In this document: positions 1 through 7,934 of the stretch, piece by piece | Layout of the letters: every line of letters begins with the position of its first letter | How positions within the stretch are numbered: position 1 is the stretch's first letter | From: a virus | Length of the DNA: 20,457 nucleotides | IMG/VR virus record: IMGVR_UViG_3300029319_000668 | Coordinates: 1-20,457 of that record | Reading direction: 5' to 3' (one strand) | Program-made: the position numbers and the translations under genes | Notes under the pieces: generated by a model | What the model was told of the DNA's origin: nothing | The model's input: only the letters and a program-made list of their open reading frames with translations | Databases searched by the model: none

Positions 1-1877
1 CATATTTTGGTATTGGTTGAAATACCCTTGGCCGTAATTGAGGTACCCGCCTGTCTTGAACCAGAGGTGTAAACGGCAGTGACAGCAGTTGAAGTGTTGC
101 CCAAATCAGAACTTCCGCTAAGATCATCAAGCGTAAACGCAAAACTAACCTCTGCAAAAGAGCTTGAAGCATAGCTGTTAACGCCTTGGGGCTTGGGTCG
201 AACCAAGTCGAGGTAAGTCTCGTCAAACAGCCTACCATTTGCATCCCTGCGGGTTTCAATACCAAAATATGCTCTTGTGGTGGCAGGAAGTGTACTATCC
301 ACACTAGAGGCCCTAAGTTTCATTTGCGGATGTCTTACATCGGCGAGCCAACTGCCAGCCACTGAACCTGCGCCGCCATTCTCATGTGCAAGAATAACGT
401 CAGAACCGCTTGCATGTCCAAGAATGTTCGTTCCGCCACGAATAAGAGCCTGATTTTGCACACCAGTTGTTACGCCATAATTTGTTGGAGCACTACCACT
501 TATTCCAAACCTCGCAAATCTAGGAGGTCCAAGGAATCCAGCCGGGAGCAGTCTTGCATCAAGACCAGCCTCGACAGCAGCGTCAACTTCAACGCGCACA
601 TAACTAGAATTATTATCATAGGCACCATACTCGCGGAGTCTTTGCTCAGCCTCGGACCACTCAACGTATCTATCGCCAATAACCCTAGAAATGTAATTCT
701 CTGCATTTGGGTTCAAACTGCAATCTTCAAACCTTTCAAGTGTTCTTGGGTTTGCGTCGGTATCTCTGATATCTCGAACTTCAACCGTAAAGCTTCCGTA
801 CGGATCAAGCTCATTTGTAGATTCTCTAATGTCCCTAATAGAAATTTTAAGATTTTGCGAATCCCACTGACCAGAGTTAAGACTGACTAACCTGAACAAT
901 TTCTGGGCGTTGAGGGCATCGTACGATGATTTATCACCTGTATCTTGGGCGATAAAATATCCCGTCTTTGAAAGTGCGGCGTCCTTTTTGCGCAATCCAA
1001 GTTTAGCACCATTATCGTGCGTTTGAAGAACAACAATAGCACCATCAGTTTGACCAGAAACGTGATTACCTGCGGTCAGTATTTCATTGAGAACACCTTC
1101 AAACGTCTCGCCAAGCCAATACTTTTTAAGCTGGCCGGCTGCGATCATTGCTGAATTAGTTAATGTCGGATTGGTGTTAAATACTTTTCTAATGAACTTA
1201 TCAGACGTTCTATCAAAGTTAAACGTAATGGTTTCCAGCACCGTGCTAGCACCTTGCATGATTTGTGCTTTAAACTCTCTATTGTCGCCCTGGCTTTTGA
1301 CCAGTACACCCATAGATGCAGTTTGTCTTGCAGCTACGGTTCCATCAGCTCCCTCCTTGGACATGGTACCACTAAGCACGATTCGAGTGTTTGCGTCGGT
1401 AACATACCAAACTGCGCCGAGAGTTCCGGCGACACGGTCTGTGTGCGAACCAGAATTAAATAGGTATAGCCCAAGAGCGCCTCCGCCAGTTGCTACAGCA
1501 TGATCAGGAGCAGACCATCCAGGGGTCTCATCGCCGGTGCCCTCAGAGATGTCACCGTGTTTGCTTCCCAGCAAGCGAACAAAAGTCAAGGGACCGTTGT
1601 TTCTTAAATATGCTTGTGCTGCATAAGGAGCATAGGTTGTAGAGGTATAATTTCCATCTCTCCAAACATCGCCTGCTTGGCCACCGGGGATTGGCTCTCC
1701 AAATATTTCAACAAACTCAGCAAAAGATTGGACAGTGATTGGCCTCATAGACGGCCCTTTTGCTGCGCGACCAATAACCAATGGTCCTCTTTTTATGGCT
1801 TCCGCTGGAACTCGCGAACGATCTATTTCGTTAACTTGAACTCCAGGTGATACAAATTTAAATTTCTTTACGGACAT
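1..1877 (-). CDS. Contractile tail sheath protein (T4 gp18-like), 3' end outside window
   Basis: Subunit of the contractile sheath that surrounds the tail tube and drives DNA injection. Reading the minus strand from the ATG at 1877 gives 625 codons without a stop to the window edge, so the C-terminus is missing. The N-terminus is typical of phage sheath proteins: SPGVQVNEIDRS at residues 10-21, then GPLVIGRAAKGP at 31-42. Residues 389-407 (NPNAENYISRVIGDRYVEW) match the conserved core region of the sheath family. T4 gp18 is 659 aa, so the visible part is most of the protein. The start is supported by an AGAGGAG ribosome site 10 bases upstream. The gene follows the gp15-like tail terminator gene, and a candidate late promoter lies at 1919-1926. 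A tail tube gene (gp19-like) would be expected just beyond position 1. The family call is secure; the exact T4 homology is inferred. Confidence 0.93.
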   Translation of the reverse strand, partial: MSVKKFKFVSPGVQVNEIDRSRVPAEAIKRGPLVIGRAAKGPSMRPITVQSFAEFVEIFGEPIPGGQAGDVWRDGNYTSTTYAPYAAQAYLRNNGPLTFVRLLGSKHGDISEGTGDETPGWSAPDHAVATGGGALGLYLFNSGSHTDRVAGTLGAVWYVTDANTRIVLSGTMSKEGADGTVAARQTASMGVLVKSQGDNREFKAQIMQGASTVLETITFNFDRTSDKFIRKVFNTNPTLTNSAMIAAGQLKKYWLGETFEGVLNEILTAGNHVSGQTDGAIVVLQTHDNGAKLGLRKKDAALSKTGYFIAQDTGDKSSYDALNAQKLFRLVSLNSGQWDSQNLKISIRDIRESTNELDPYGSFTVEVRDIRDTDANPRTLERFEDCSLNPNAENYISRVIGDRYVEWSEAEQRLREYGAYDNNSSYVRVEVDAAVEAGLDARLLPAGFLGPPRFARFGISGSAPTNYGVTTGVQNQALIRGGTNILGHASGSDVILAHENGGAGSVAGSWLADVRHPQMKLRASSVDSTLPATTRAYFGIETRRDANGRLFDETYLDLVRPKPQGVNSYASSSFAEVSFAFTLDDLSGSSDLGNTSTAVTAVYTSGSRQAGTSITAKGISTNTKI

Positions 1878-1918
1878 TATGCAATATCTCCTCTCGAATT
1901 AAGTGCTTTTAATCGTAG

Positions 1919-1926
1919 TAAATAGT
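1919..1926 (-). promoter_or_regulatory. Candidate late promoter core (ACTATTTA) for tail sheath
   Basis: The minus strand reads CAACTATTTACTACG here, in the 71-base gap after the gp15-like gene and 41 bases before the sheath ATG. The same 8-mer sits in three other gaps. A weak 5-bp hairpin (arms 1923-1927 and 1933-1937) overlaps it. The promoter role is inferred from recurrence and position only. Confidence 0.5.
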
Positions 1927-1948
1927 TGAAGAAACTACCAAAAGAATT

Positions 1949-2800
1949 TTACTCTCTATAAAAACCTTTCTTTATAAACTCGTTAATATCCCCAACAATC
2001 GTTCTCTCTCGGGGAATCTTAACTTCAACCGCGTTTTGTCTCCTAACTATCTTAGGTTGATCTTCATTTTTGTCGGCAGTGACCAAGTAACCCAAAACTT
2101 TAATGTCAACATCAGTTTGATATTTTCTCTCTTCTGATGAAAGGCTTGAAAGATTATTGGTTTGAGTAAAATCACTCTGAACAAAAGCTTCGTACTGGTG
2201 ATAATCTCCCTTTATAATCTTGTGATTGATTCCACCAGTCGTAATTAAAAATGGAGTCAACATTTCATTTATTTGTTGTTGGTATTCTGCATATATGCTT
2301 ATTTTGTACGACACCTCTACATAAATTGGTAATGGAATTGTTACCGTCTCATACACAACCTTGTTTTCCCTTCTAGTTCTAAAATTTAATTGGTTATGAT
2401 TACGTTTGGCATCAGCATTAGCAAAATTTGAAGTCTTATATTGATTTATTTCCCTAGCCACCGTTAACACTCCGCCTTTCTCGTCGTCTACGGGTGGGAC
2501 ATTAGCAAAAACAGAACCCTTCTTTGATAAGTCTTTTACCAAAGACACCCTCTCAATTGTAATAACGGGCTTTATTAAAGAACCAGATGAGTCCCTCAAA
2601 TCCTTATTATCCTTTATTTGAAATGATCTTTCAGCAGATGTCCAAATAACAGGCACTTGTTTCCATCCTTCTTGCGTCGATGCAAATATATTTAACTCTT
2701 TAACAAATCTTGTAAGAGCCTCATCGATTGTTTCTATCGTCGATGGTGGAAATGACTCTTCGCTAGTTTCGTATCCGCTAGTGTCTATATCAAGTGGCAT
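1949..2800 (-). CDS. Tail completion / proximal sheath-terminator protein (T4 gp15-like)
   Basis: 283 aa. Likely caps the tail tube and sheath at the neck and joins tail to head, as gp15 does in T4. The similarity I see is modest. A VPVIWTSAERSF segment (about residues 48-59) resembles the VPITYAS region of gp15, and a later segment, IPLPIYVEVSYKISIYAEY, followed by a QQINEMLTPF helix, resembles gp15's region where 'YELSIFTRYED' precedes a helix ending in LPYF. Context supports it: the gp13- and gp14-like neck genes precede it and the sheath follows. An in-frame TTG at 2803 exists, but the ATG at 2800 is the better start, with AAGGAAGG about 9 bases upstream. The gene overlaps the end of the preceding neck gene by 11 bases. 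It could be another tail-terminator family. Confidence 0.68.
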   Translation of the reverse strand: MPLDIDTSGYETSEESFPPSTIETIDEALTRFVKELNIFASTQEGWKQVPVIWTSAERSFQIKDNKDLRDSSGSLIKPVITIERVSLVKDLSKKGSVFANVPPVDDEKGGVLTVAREINQYKTSNFANADAKRNHNQLNFRTRRENKVVYETVTIPLPIYVEVSYKISIYAEYQQQINEMLTPFLITTGGINHKIIKGDYHQYEAFVQSDFTQTNNLSSLSSEERKYQTDVDIKVLGYLVTADKNEDQPKIVRRQNAVEVKIPRERTIVGDINEFIKKGFYRE

Positions 2801-3284
2801 CAAACAGTCCCTTCCTTGCCTTCACGCATTTAGCTGATATCTCAATGCGATGATCAATTTGACCAAAAAGTTGCCTTGGCTCATTTAAGGTCACTATCTC
2901 GTAATAAATATTTCCATACAGAACAAAATCCCCCTCTCTAACAAAAAGGTCTTGATCTTCTGTCAATCTTCTTTTGTGAAAGTGCACAGTGATCTCTGAT
3001 GCCTTATCGAGACCATAGCTCGTGTCGGCTTTGGTTTCCAGACCACCCCACTCAACCAAAGCATAAACTCTAACGGGAGGCAAGAATGTTTTCTGTACCG
3101 CTTCTCCATAGATACTATGAAAGTTGGTATGTTCAACACTTATTGGGTAATAAACAACCTGTTGGCCTATCACCCGTTCTATCAACTCATCGTTGACTTG
3201 TTTTACTAAGTTCCTCTCTTTCTCCCCAAGAAACATAGGAGGAGGTGGTTGAGAGGGTTGTGACCATCTATTGTCGTCGCTCAT
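2790..3284 (-). CDS. Neck protein (T4 gp14-like head-completion protein)
   Basis: 164 aa. Probable head-to-tail connector component of the neck. After a proline-rich N-terminus (QPSQPPPPMFLGEKE, residues 9-23) it carries a VNDELIERVIGQQVVYYPIS segment and a compact beta-rich C-terminal part with HFHKRRLTEDQDLFVREGDF and FGQIDHRIEISAKC. This pattern is familiar to me from gp14-type neck proteins of marine T4-like phages, where it lies next to gp13. T4 gp14 itself is longer (about 256 aa). The gene starts 5 bases after the stop of the 418-aa neck protein and overlaps the gp15-like gene by 11 bases, so the three are probably translated from one transcript. The ribosome site (GGGGTAATATAG before ATG) is moderate. 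Confidence 0.65.
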   Translation of the reverse strand: MSDDNRWSQPSQPPPPMFLGEKERNLVKQVNDELIERVIGQQVVYYPISVEHTNFHSIYGEAVQKTFLPPVRVYALVEWGGLETKADTSYGLDKASEITVHFHKRRLTEDQDLFVREGDFVLYGNIYYEIVTLNEPRQLFGQIDHRIEISAKCVKARKGLFDAT

Positions 3285-3289
3285 CTATA

Positions 3290-4546
3290 TTACCCCACAA
3301 AAATAGTCACTGGTACGTTTTGCTGTGCTCTCGTCGCTGTCTCAAGCTTAATAGCGTCTTGTTCTGCTAACTTAGCATATGTTAATTCATCAAGGATGGT
3401 TTTAAGTTCCTCTCTAAGTTTATCCTGCTCCTCTTTTGCTTGGGAAAGTAATTCAGAGTGGTTTAATGTCACAGATTCCCCTGGGATTGGTACAGTGCTA
3501 AATTTCCCTCGCACTTGCCCCAGCATTTCTTTGCTTAACGCCATGGCAAATCTTCTGATCCACTGCTTACCAATAGAGTTGATATTTTCATAAGGTATAT
3601 TAGCAAATGGAGCGGTATTCATATTATTTATACCATCCACCCCATTATCTCTATCCGACTCTTGTGTCCATGGGTCCTCCGCAACGGTAAACTCAATCCA
3701 TATTTCATCTGGGCCACCGTTAGTTATTTCTGGGAACACCCTTATATTATTGTTTCTTAGCTCATAGGAATACTGAGATATCCTTGTGTACACCGAATCA
3801 TCAAACGACATCGCTTGTAGTTTATTTTGCCAAGTCGGAATCAACTCGAATGTTGAGTCGTCGCTAAATTGTCCATAATTATGGAGATTTCCCACAACAC
3901 TGAGACCTCCATAATATCCAAAAAATCTCCACATCACATACGGCGATTTATAATAAACTTTTCTAACGGATATTTTCTTATTGCCTACCTTATCATAGAA
4001 AGGCATTGATGCTGAATTTGCAGATGAACTAATGATATATTGAAGATCATAGTCCTGCACACTAGCTGTTGTGTTGAAGCTTGCTGAATAATATGTTTTG
4101 TTGCCGCCGACGCCAGCAGCGCTGGCTGCGCCATCACCGATCCTTGTTGTGTAGGCAAAAGTAAAACGTGGCAACTTCGTGGCAATATTAGAAACAGTTG
4201 ACCCTGACAATTCACCGTCCTGATCAAAACTGCCTGTTGATGCGCCAAGAACATCTGACAAGACATTCTTTGCTTGGTGTATATTCACCAAATATGAATA
4301 TTCTAAAACTGCCTCTTCATAGGCTGCATAAACCTGATGTTCTGTTAATTCAATATCAAGAACATCACCACCAAGCTTCTTGTAAACATAAGAAACTTGA
4401 TCAACTGCTCCCGATTTAAAATTAGCAGAAGTGTAAATTCCAAAAGGCAACGGATTAGTTGCCGAATCTACATTATCAAATGTGCCAGTTACGGGTAAAG
4501 TTATTGCGCTTGTCTGGCTTGCAGGTGTTAAAGTGGGGACTGCCAT
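3290..4546 (-). CDS. Neck / head-completion protein (T4 gp13-like)
   Basis: 418 aa. Likely binds below the portal after packaging and forms the neck with the 164-aa protein. The N-terminal part holds IELTEHQVYAAYEEAVLEYS (residues 65-84), an acidic helical segment common in phage connector proteins. Residues 328-357 hold QWIRRFAMALSKEMLGQVRG and then KFSTVPIPG, followed by a charged coiled coil (about 365-400). This LG-x-RGKF-x-PIPG plus coil arrangement is the part I associate with gp13-like neck proteins. T4 gp13 is about 309 aa, so this version is longer, with a beta-rich middle (about 120-290). It is the first gene after the capsid terminator, with its own candidate promoter and a near-perfect ribosome site (AAGGAGG, 8 bases before ATG). 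The T4 number is inferred; a virion connector role is fairly secure. Confidence 0.7.
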   Translation of the reverse strand: MAVPTLTPASQTSAITLPVTGTFDNVDSATNPLPFGIYTSANFKSGAVDQVSYVYKKLGGDVLDIELTEHQVYAAYEEAVLEYSYLVNIHQAKNVLSDVLGASTGSFDQDGELSGSTVSNIATKLPRFTFAYTTRIGDGAASAAGVGGNKTYYSASFNTTASVQDYDLQYIISSSANSASMPFYDKVGNKKISVRKVYYKSPYVMWRFFGYYGGLSVVGNLHNYGQFSDDSTFELIPTWQNKLQAMSFDDSVYTRISQYSYELRNNNIRVFPEITNGGPDEIWIEFTVAEDPWTQESDRDNGVDGINNMNTAPFANIPYENINSIGKQWIRRFAMALSKEMLGQVRGKFSTVPIPGESVTLNHSELLSQAKEEQDKLREELKTILDELTYAKLAEQDAIKLETATRAQQNVPVTIFVG

Positions 4547-4554
4547 TCATGAGG

Positions 4555-4561
4555 CCTCCTT
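4555..4561 (-). promoter_or_regulatory. Strong ribosome binding site of gp13-like neck gene
   Basis: The minus strand reads AAGGAGG, a full Shine-Dalgarno match, 8 bases before the ATG at 4546. It decides the start between this ATG and the out-of-frame ATG four bases earlier. Confidence 0.8.
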
Positions 4562-4571
4562 TGGTACACCT

Positions 4572-4579
4572 TAAATAGT
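4572..4579 (-). promoter_or_regulatory. Candidate late promoter core (ACTATTTA) for neck operon
   Basis: The minus strand reads GCATAACTATTTAAGG. It lies just after the capsid-gene terminator and 25 bases before the neck ATG, where a promoter restarting transcription would be needed. It is the same 8-mer found at 1919, 7416 and 18866. Confidence 0.55.
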
Positions 4580-4590
4580 TATGCGCAAAC

Positions 4591-4628
4591 AAAAACCCCC
4601 CACACCAAAGATGCAGGGGGCTTTTTTA
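4591..4628 (-). terminator. Rho-independent terminator after major capsid gene (bidirectional form)
   Basis: On the minus strand a CCCCCTGCAT arm (4620-4611) pairs with GTGTGGGGGG (5 C-G pairs, then a mix of wobble and Watson-Crick pairs). A short CTTTG-type loop separates the arms, and a run of T (complement of AAAAA at 4591-4595) follows. On the plus strand the same stem is followed by six T at 4622-4627, so the element could stop transcription in both directions. It begins about 16 bases past the capsid stop codon. Confidence 0.88.
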
Positions 4629-4643
4629 AGCTATGAAATTATT

Positions 4644-6392
4644 CTAGCCGTTGAGGTCCTTGATGATAACCAAGCCATAAGCGTCCGGACGAACCATCTT
4701 CTTGGCGTAGCGAGTCATCACGCCCTTGCGGGGCACGAAGTCCTCGACACCGAAGATAGTCGGGGTCACTTGGAGAGGTACATAAGGAGCATAAACATAG
4801 CCGCTTTCAAGGAAAGAGCTACCTTTACGACCAACCAGAACAACGTTGCGCACGAAATAAGGATCAACATATACATCCCACTTCTTGCTGATTGCGCCAA
4901 TCTTAACTGCACCAGCTTGTCCAGTCTCAACGTCTGCGGTTACAGAAGCGCGGAAACCAGCGGTGAACTCAAGAATGTTTGCAGTCTCGGGGCCGACAAC
5001 AATAAAGTTGGCGCCACCGCGCAGCGTCTTACGATGAATCTGAGCGGACACATCATTGATGGTCTCAATCAAAGTCTCGTACCACTCAGAGACGGTGCCA
5101 GTGAAGTCACCACCCAAGAGAGACTCGTTAGCAAGCGTGCTGATATCAGAACCGGTACCACGATCAACGAAGCGACCGGGGCGACGAGACCAATAAAGAG
5201 TCTCAGCAGTTGCACCCTTAACGAGGTCGTTAAGGATTTCGCGATCAATTTCCAGAGCAATCTGCTCAGAGAGAATGCTCGTAAGCTCAACCTCAGCGTC
5301 GAGGTTGTGATAAGCGTTGAGGTCCTGAGCAAGCTCCGGAGACCACTTAGCTTTCAGCTTCTTGGTGACTGCGGTGACAGCGGTGCTGTCCACCTTGATG
5401 TCGATCTCGGGGATGACATCCTTGGAGTCAGACGAACTTCCGGTGTTTCCAGCGGTGTTACCTGCCTCTTCAAGTCCCCACGGATCGTTACCAACAACAC
5501 CACCTTCTTTGCCAGTTCCAGCAGCATCAAAATTATCCGCAAGCGGATAAGTGATCGTAACCGAACCTGGAGCGGTTGGAGTGGCGGCGTCACGAATAAG
5601 TACGAAAACAAGCTTGCTGCTGTCATTCTTATCGATTCTGGTCAAACGACGAACAACAGTTCCGTTGTGTCCAGAGAAGTCGATAGCAGTAAGAGCATCT
5701 TCATTAAGGTTCGCGAGAGAAGTAGATGCCGCGCTGGGGGTTTTGTGAACCGTAACCTTCAAGCTGGTGTCAGCAAGAATGTCTGGATCGTACTGAATCA
5801 TCTTCTTCTGTGCGTCAGTCAACGAGCTGACCTGCACATCCGTGACAGCAGTCGGGAAGTCACCGGTAGAGCCGTCAGGAGCAGCGGTAGTAACTGCTGC
5901 GGAACCAGTCGGGGAAGAGTATCCGGTACCAAGACCATAGAAACCACCCGGCTGAGTGTCGCCAGTTGGCGCCAGATCGACACCATTGAGCAAGCCGCTA
6001 CCAACGACGTTTCCACCGTATAACGACTCATCAGCAGCCTGACCGGCGCGGGCCGAATTAAAAGTAAAGTCCAAGAAGAAGATAAGTCCACTAGGCAGAC
6101 TCATCGGCTGAACAGAAACAAGCTGGTTAGCAATTAAGCCACCAAACACACGACGGACGATGGGGAACGCAACAGCGGCGAAACCTTCAACGTCTCCTGC
6201 GGCCATAGCGGAAGCCTCACGAAGAAGCTCCTTGGCCTGATTTTCGAGAAGAACGGCCATACCGTTTCTCTGGTAATCGCTATCGAGACCTTCAAGAAGT
6301 CCTGTCTTTTCCCACTTACTGAGAAGAGCATCTCCTTCTTTTTGGAGGTCGCGATTAACGATGCCTTCAGTTAATTTTTGTAACACTGACAT
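4644..6392 (-). CDS. Major capsid protein (T4 gp23-like)
   Basis: 582 aa precursor of the HK97-fold capsid subunit. Recognisable gp23 features are VQPMSLPSG (residues 94-102, T4 has GVQPMNSPTG) and the block at 345-386 with KLKAKWSPELAQDL, AYHNLDAEVEL and EQIALEIDREI, which aligns well with T4's KSRQLKAAYSIELAQDLRAV region. Conserved C-terminal parts include RGGANFIVVGPETANIL and YVDPYFVRNVVLVGRKG. The precursor N-terminus is charged and helical. Leu57-Arg58-Glu59 followed by Ala60 fits the gp21 cleavage rule (L/I-x-E) and falls where T4 gp23 is cut (after Glu65). A Gly/Ser/Thr-rich stretch, about 130-330, probably forms an insertion domain. The gene has a full Shine-Dalgarno (6404-6410), follows the scaffold gene, and ends at a strong terminator. 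Both fit very high expression. Confidence 0.95.
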   Translation of the reverse strand: MSVLQKLTEGIVNRDLQKEGDALLSKWEKTGLLEGLDSDYQRNGMAVLLENQAKELLREASAMAAGDVEGFAAVAFPIVRRVFGGLIANQLVSVQPMSLPSGLIFFLDFTFNSARAGQAADESLYGGNVVGSGLLNGVDLAPTGDTQPGGFYGLGTGYSSPTGSAAVTTAAPDGSTGDFPTAVTDVQVSSLTDAQKKMIQYDPDILADTSLKVTVHKTPSAASTSLANLNEDALTAIDFSGHNGTVVRRLTRIDKNDSSKLVFVLIRDAATPTAPGSVTITYPLADNFDAAGTGKEGGVVGNDPWGLEEAGNTAGNTGSSSDSKDVIPEIDIKVDSTAVTAVTKKLKAKWSPELAQDLNAYHNLDAEVELTSILSEQIALEIDREILNDLVKGATAETLYWSRRPGRFVDRGTGSDISTLANESLLGGDFTGTVSEWYETLIETINDVSAQIHRKTLRGGANFIVVGPETANILEFTAGFRASVTADVETGQAGAVKIGAISKKWDVYVDPYFVRNVVLVGRKGSSFLESGYVYAPYVPLQVTPTIFGVEDFVPRKGVMTRYAKKMVRPDAYGLVIIKDLNG

Positions 6393-6403
6393 TTTTTGTT
6401 AAT

Positions 6404-6410
6404 CCTCCTT
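6404..6410 (-). promoter_or_regulatory. Strong ribosome binding site of major capsid gene
   Basis: The minus strand reads TAAGGAGG: the TAA stop of the scaffold gene merges directly into a complete AAGGAGG Shine-Dalgarno, 11 bases before the capsid ATG. This arrangement favours translational coupling with high capsid output. Confidence 0.8.
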
Positions 6411-7377
6411 AAGATTTTTTGATTCCAGCTAAACGCTGCATCCGTGTTAAAACGTGATCAAACTGTTGTCTTTCTTCACGCTTTTTTGAAAAGAGCATTG
6501 TTGATTGTTTGGAAACAACTTCGTTCAGTGATTCAAGTTTCTCAGCTTTGGCTGAGGTTCCTTCCACTGCACTTTGAAGGGCTTCGTAGATCATCTTTGC
6601 CTTCTCAATGGTTTGTGCCTTAGAAATCGTTTCGACAAGTTTAGCTTTTTGTCGCTCATTCAAGGAGGAATTCTGTAAAACACGATTAGTATATAAAAGT
6701 CTCGCATTGGAGACAGATACTTCATCAAGCTTATCCTTCAATTGAAGAATAATTCTCTTAAATTTTTCATTCTCACCGTTAAGGTTGTTGAGACTTTCTT
6801 TTAAGTCTTCGTTTTCTTTGTTTGCCTCTTCGATCTGTTTTTGTATTTGTTGAACCAACTGCTCTTGTTCAAGTTCGCCTTCGGGAGTTCCACCAATCCA
6901 GCCAGAGGGCTCCGGTTTATACTCGAACTTTAACTCCTCAGCAAGCTCTTTGAGTTCTTCTTCGTCAAGATTAATTTCTTCCTCTACAACCTCTTCCTCG
7001 TCGAGGTTGCGGAGTTGCTGTTCATCGGTAATCTCTTCTGCTATTTCTTCGCGCTCGCGAAGATCAGACGCTTCGGGTTCTTCTTGGTTTGACTGTGCCA
7101 TGAGTTGATCCAAATCAAGTGTGATCACTTCCTCATCAGCAGGGCAAGGACACATCGCCTCGTTTTCCATAGCGGCGGGGGGAACCTGTTCCATAACAGC
7201 CTCCTCTTCGTCCAAATCTTCCACTTCGTCCAAATCTTCGTCTTGCTCAAGAAGAGCATCGACCGCTTCCTTGATATCCTGAGAATACTTTTCGAGGATC
7301 TCTTGTTCTGCGTTTCTTACTGCTGCTTCTTTAAGAGCAGTGGCATCAATAATCGCCTGTTCAAGCATAGAACTCAT
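6409..7377 (-). CDS. Prohead core scaffolding protein (T4 gp22-like)
   Basis: 322 aa, very acidic and almost wholly helical. Scaffold on which the capsid shell assembles, later degraded by the prohead protease. The first 150 residues are dominated by Glu/Asp (for example DLDEVEDLDEEEAVMEQ at 48-64). A long coiled coil follows (about 168-222). The conserved part is NARLLYTNRVLQNSSLNERQ with KAKLVETISKAQTIEKAK (224-261), a signature I associate with gp22-like scaffolds of marine T4-like phages. The C-terminus is basic (RMQRLAGIKKS). T4 gp22 is about 269 aa. Several L/I-x-E sequences could be protease sites. It is immediately upstream of the capsid gene, preceded by a candidate promoter and a palindrome, with AGGAG before the ATG. 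Met4 could be an alternative start. Confidence 0.85.
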   Translation of the reverse strand: MSSMLEQAIIDATALKEAAVRNAEQEILEKYSQDIKEAVDALLEQDEDLDEVEDLDEEEAVMEQVPPAAMENEAMCPCPADEEVITLDLDQLMAQSNQEEPEASDLREREEIAEEITDEQQLRNLDEEEVVEEEINLDEEELKELAEELKFEYKPEPSGWIGGTPEGELEQEQLVQQIQKQIEEANKENEDLKESLNNLNGENEKFKRIILQLKDKLDEVSVSNARLLYTNRVLQNSSLNERQKAKLVETISKAQTIEKAKMIYEALQSAVEGTSAKAEKLESLNEVVSKQSTMLFSKKREERQQFDHVLTRMQRLAGIKKS

Positions 7378-7395
7378 TTATAATACTCCTGTTAA

Positions 7396-7411
7396 GATGA
7401 AATATTTCATC
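7396..7411. promoter_or_regulatory. Perfect 16-bp palindrome in scaffold leader
   Basis: GATGAAATATTTCATC is its own reverse complement. It lies between the candidate promoter (7416-7423) and the ribosome site of the scaffold gene, so it would sit at or just after the transcription start. It could be a protein-binding operator or, in RNA, a 6-bp hairpin with an AUAU loop. Function is unknown. Confidence 0.55.
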
Positions 7412-7415
7412 AAAT

Positions 7416-7423
7416 TAAATAGT
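7416..7423 (-). promoter_or_regulatory. Candidate late promoter core (ACTATTTA) for scaffold-capsid operon
   Basis: The minus strand reads TTGTTACTATTTAATTTG, 38 bases before the scaffold ATG, in the 74-base gap after the 160-aa gene. This is where a strong promoter for scaffold and capsid is expected. Confidence 0.55.
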
Positions 7424-7451
7424 AACAATCGATTATAAACGCAAAAATATT

Positions 7452-7934
7452 TTAGCCGACACCGGAGGAGCCTGACCAGTTAGTTCGCCTTCCTGTTTCA
7501 GCGCCAGTTAGTTCTTCTGTGTCTACCATGGTTAATCCGGCAACAACCTGGGCTGACGTAGTCTCGTCGCCATCCGATAATAGGAACAAATCCTTAACTC
7601 GAATATCTAAGTAGATGCGATTGGTCGGATTGGTAGAGATTAGCGTGCCATTGGTTGAACCAGAGGTGTCCAAAACAAAATAGTTTTTCTCAAAAACGGA
7701 GTCCACCTCAGATAGCCCCCTAACACCAATGGAAGAGAACCCTACACGTAAAGGTTGCTGGCCCCTGTTCTCAACGAGAACCCATTTTGTTACCGTAGGA
7801 AATGTTACTTGCCACGGGCTAGAAGAGTCGTTCGCAGGGATAACTGCATGGCTCGCGCTTGCATACGGTATTCCACTTACTTGGTAAGCACCTGCGCTGC
7901 TTATCCCAGGTCTATGTTTAAAATTTCGTGACAT
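7452..7934 (-). CDS. Putative virion (capsid decoration-type) protein
   Basis: 160 aa, mostly beta-strand, with no signal peptide or membrane segment. The N-terminus (HRPGISSAGAYQVSGIPYA, residues 7-25) is followed by alternating hydrophobic strands: VTFPTVTKWVLVENRG, then LRVGFSSIGV, then IYLDIRVKDLFLLSDG. These suggest a small beta-sandwich. The pattern 'FP-x-VTKW-hydrophobic-NxG' resembles short beta proteins seen beside capsid genes of marine myoviruses, which are taken to be head decoration or structural proteins. I do not know a proven function. Its ATG shares one base with the TAA stop of the bS21 gene (TAATG), and AAGAGGAG lies inside the bS21 C-terminus, so the two are translationally coupled. 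It is the last gene before the scaffold promoter. Confidence 0.55.
   Translation of the reverse strand: MSRNFKHRPGISSAGAYQVSGIPYASASHAVIPANDSSSPWQVTFPTVTKWVLVENRGQQPLRVGFSSIGVRGLSEVDSVFEKNYFVLDTSGSTNGTLISTNPTNRIYLDIRVKDLFLLSDGDETTSAQVVAGLTMVDTEELTGAETGRRTNWSGSSGVG

Noticed and set aside
384-1850. Several plus-strand open frames opposite positions 384-1850
   Set aside because: They lie antisense to the tail sheath frame, which is continuous and has family motifs. Their translations are low-quality.
4581-6023. A 480-codon open frame on the plus strand opposite the capsid gene
   Set aside because: It is the mirror of a high-quality gp23-like gene. It has no ribosome site or recognisable domain, and begins inside a terminator stem.
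54-7673. Shared 13-mer GAACCAGAGGTGT near 58-70 and 7659-7671, and a shorter version near 18247
   Set aside because: It encodes Thr-Ser-Gly-Ser-type turns in three beta-rich structural proteins. Too short and explained by coding.
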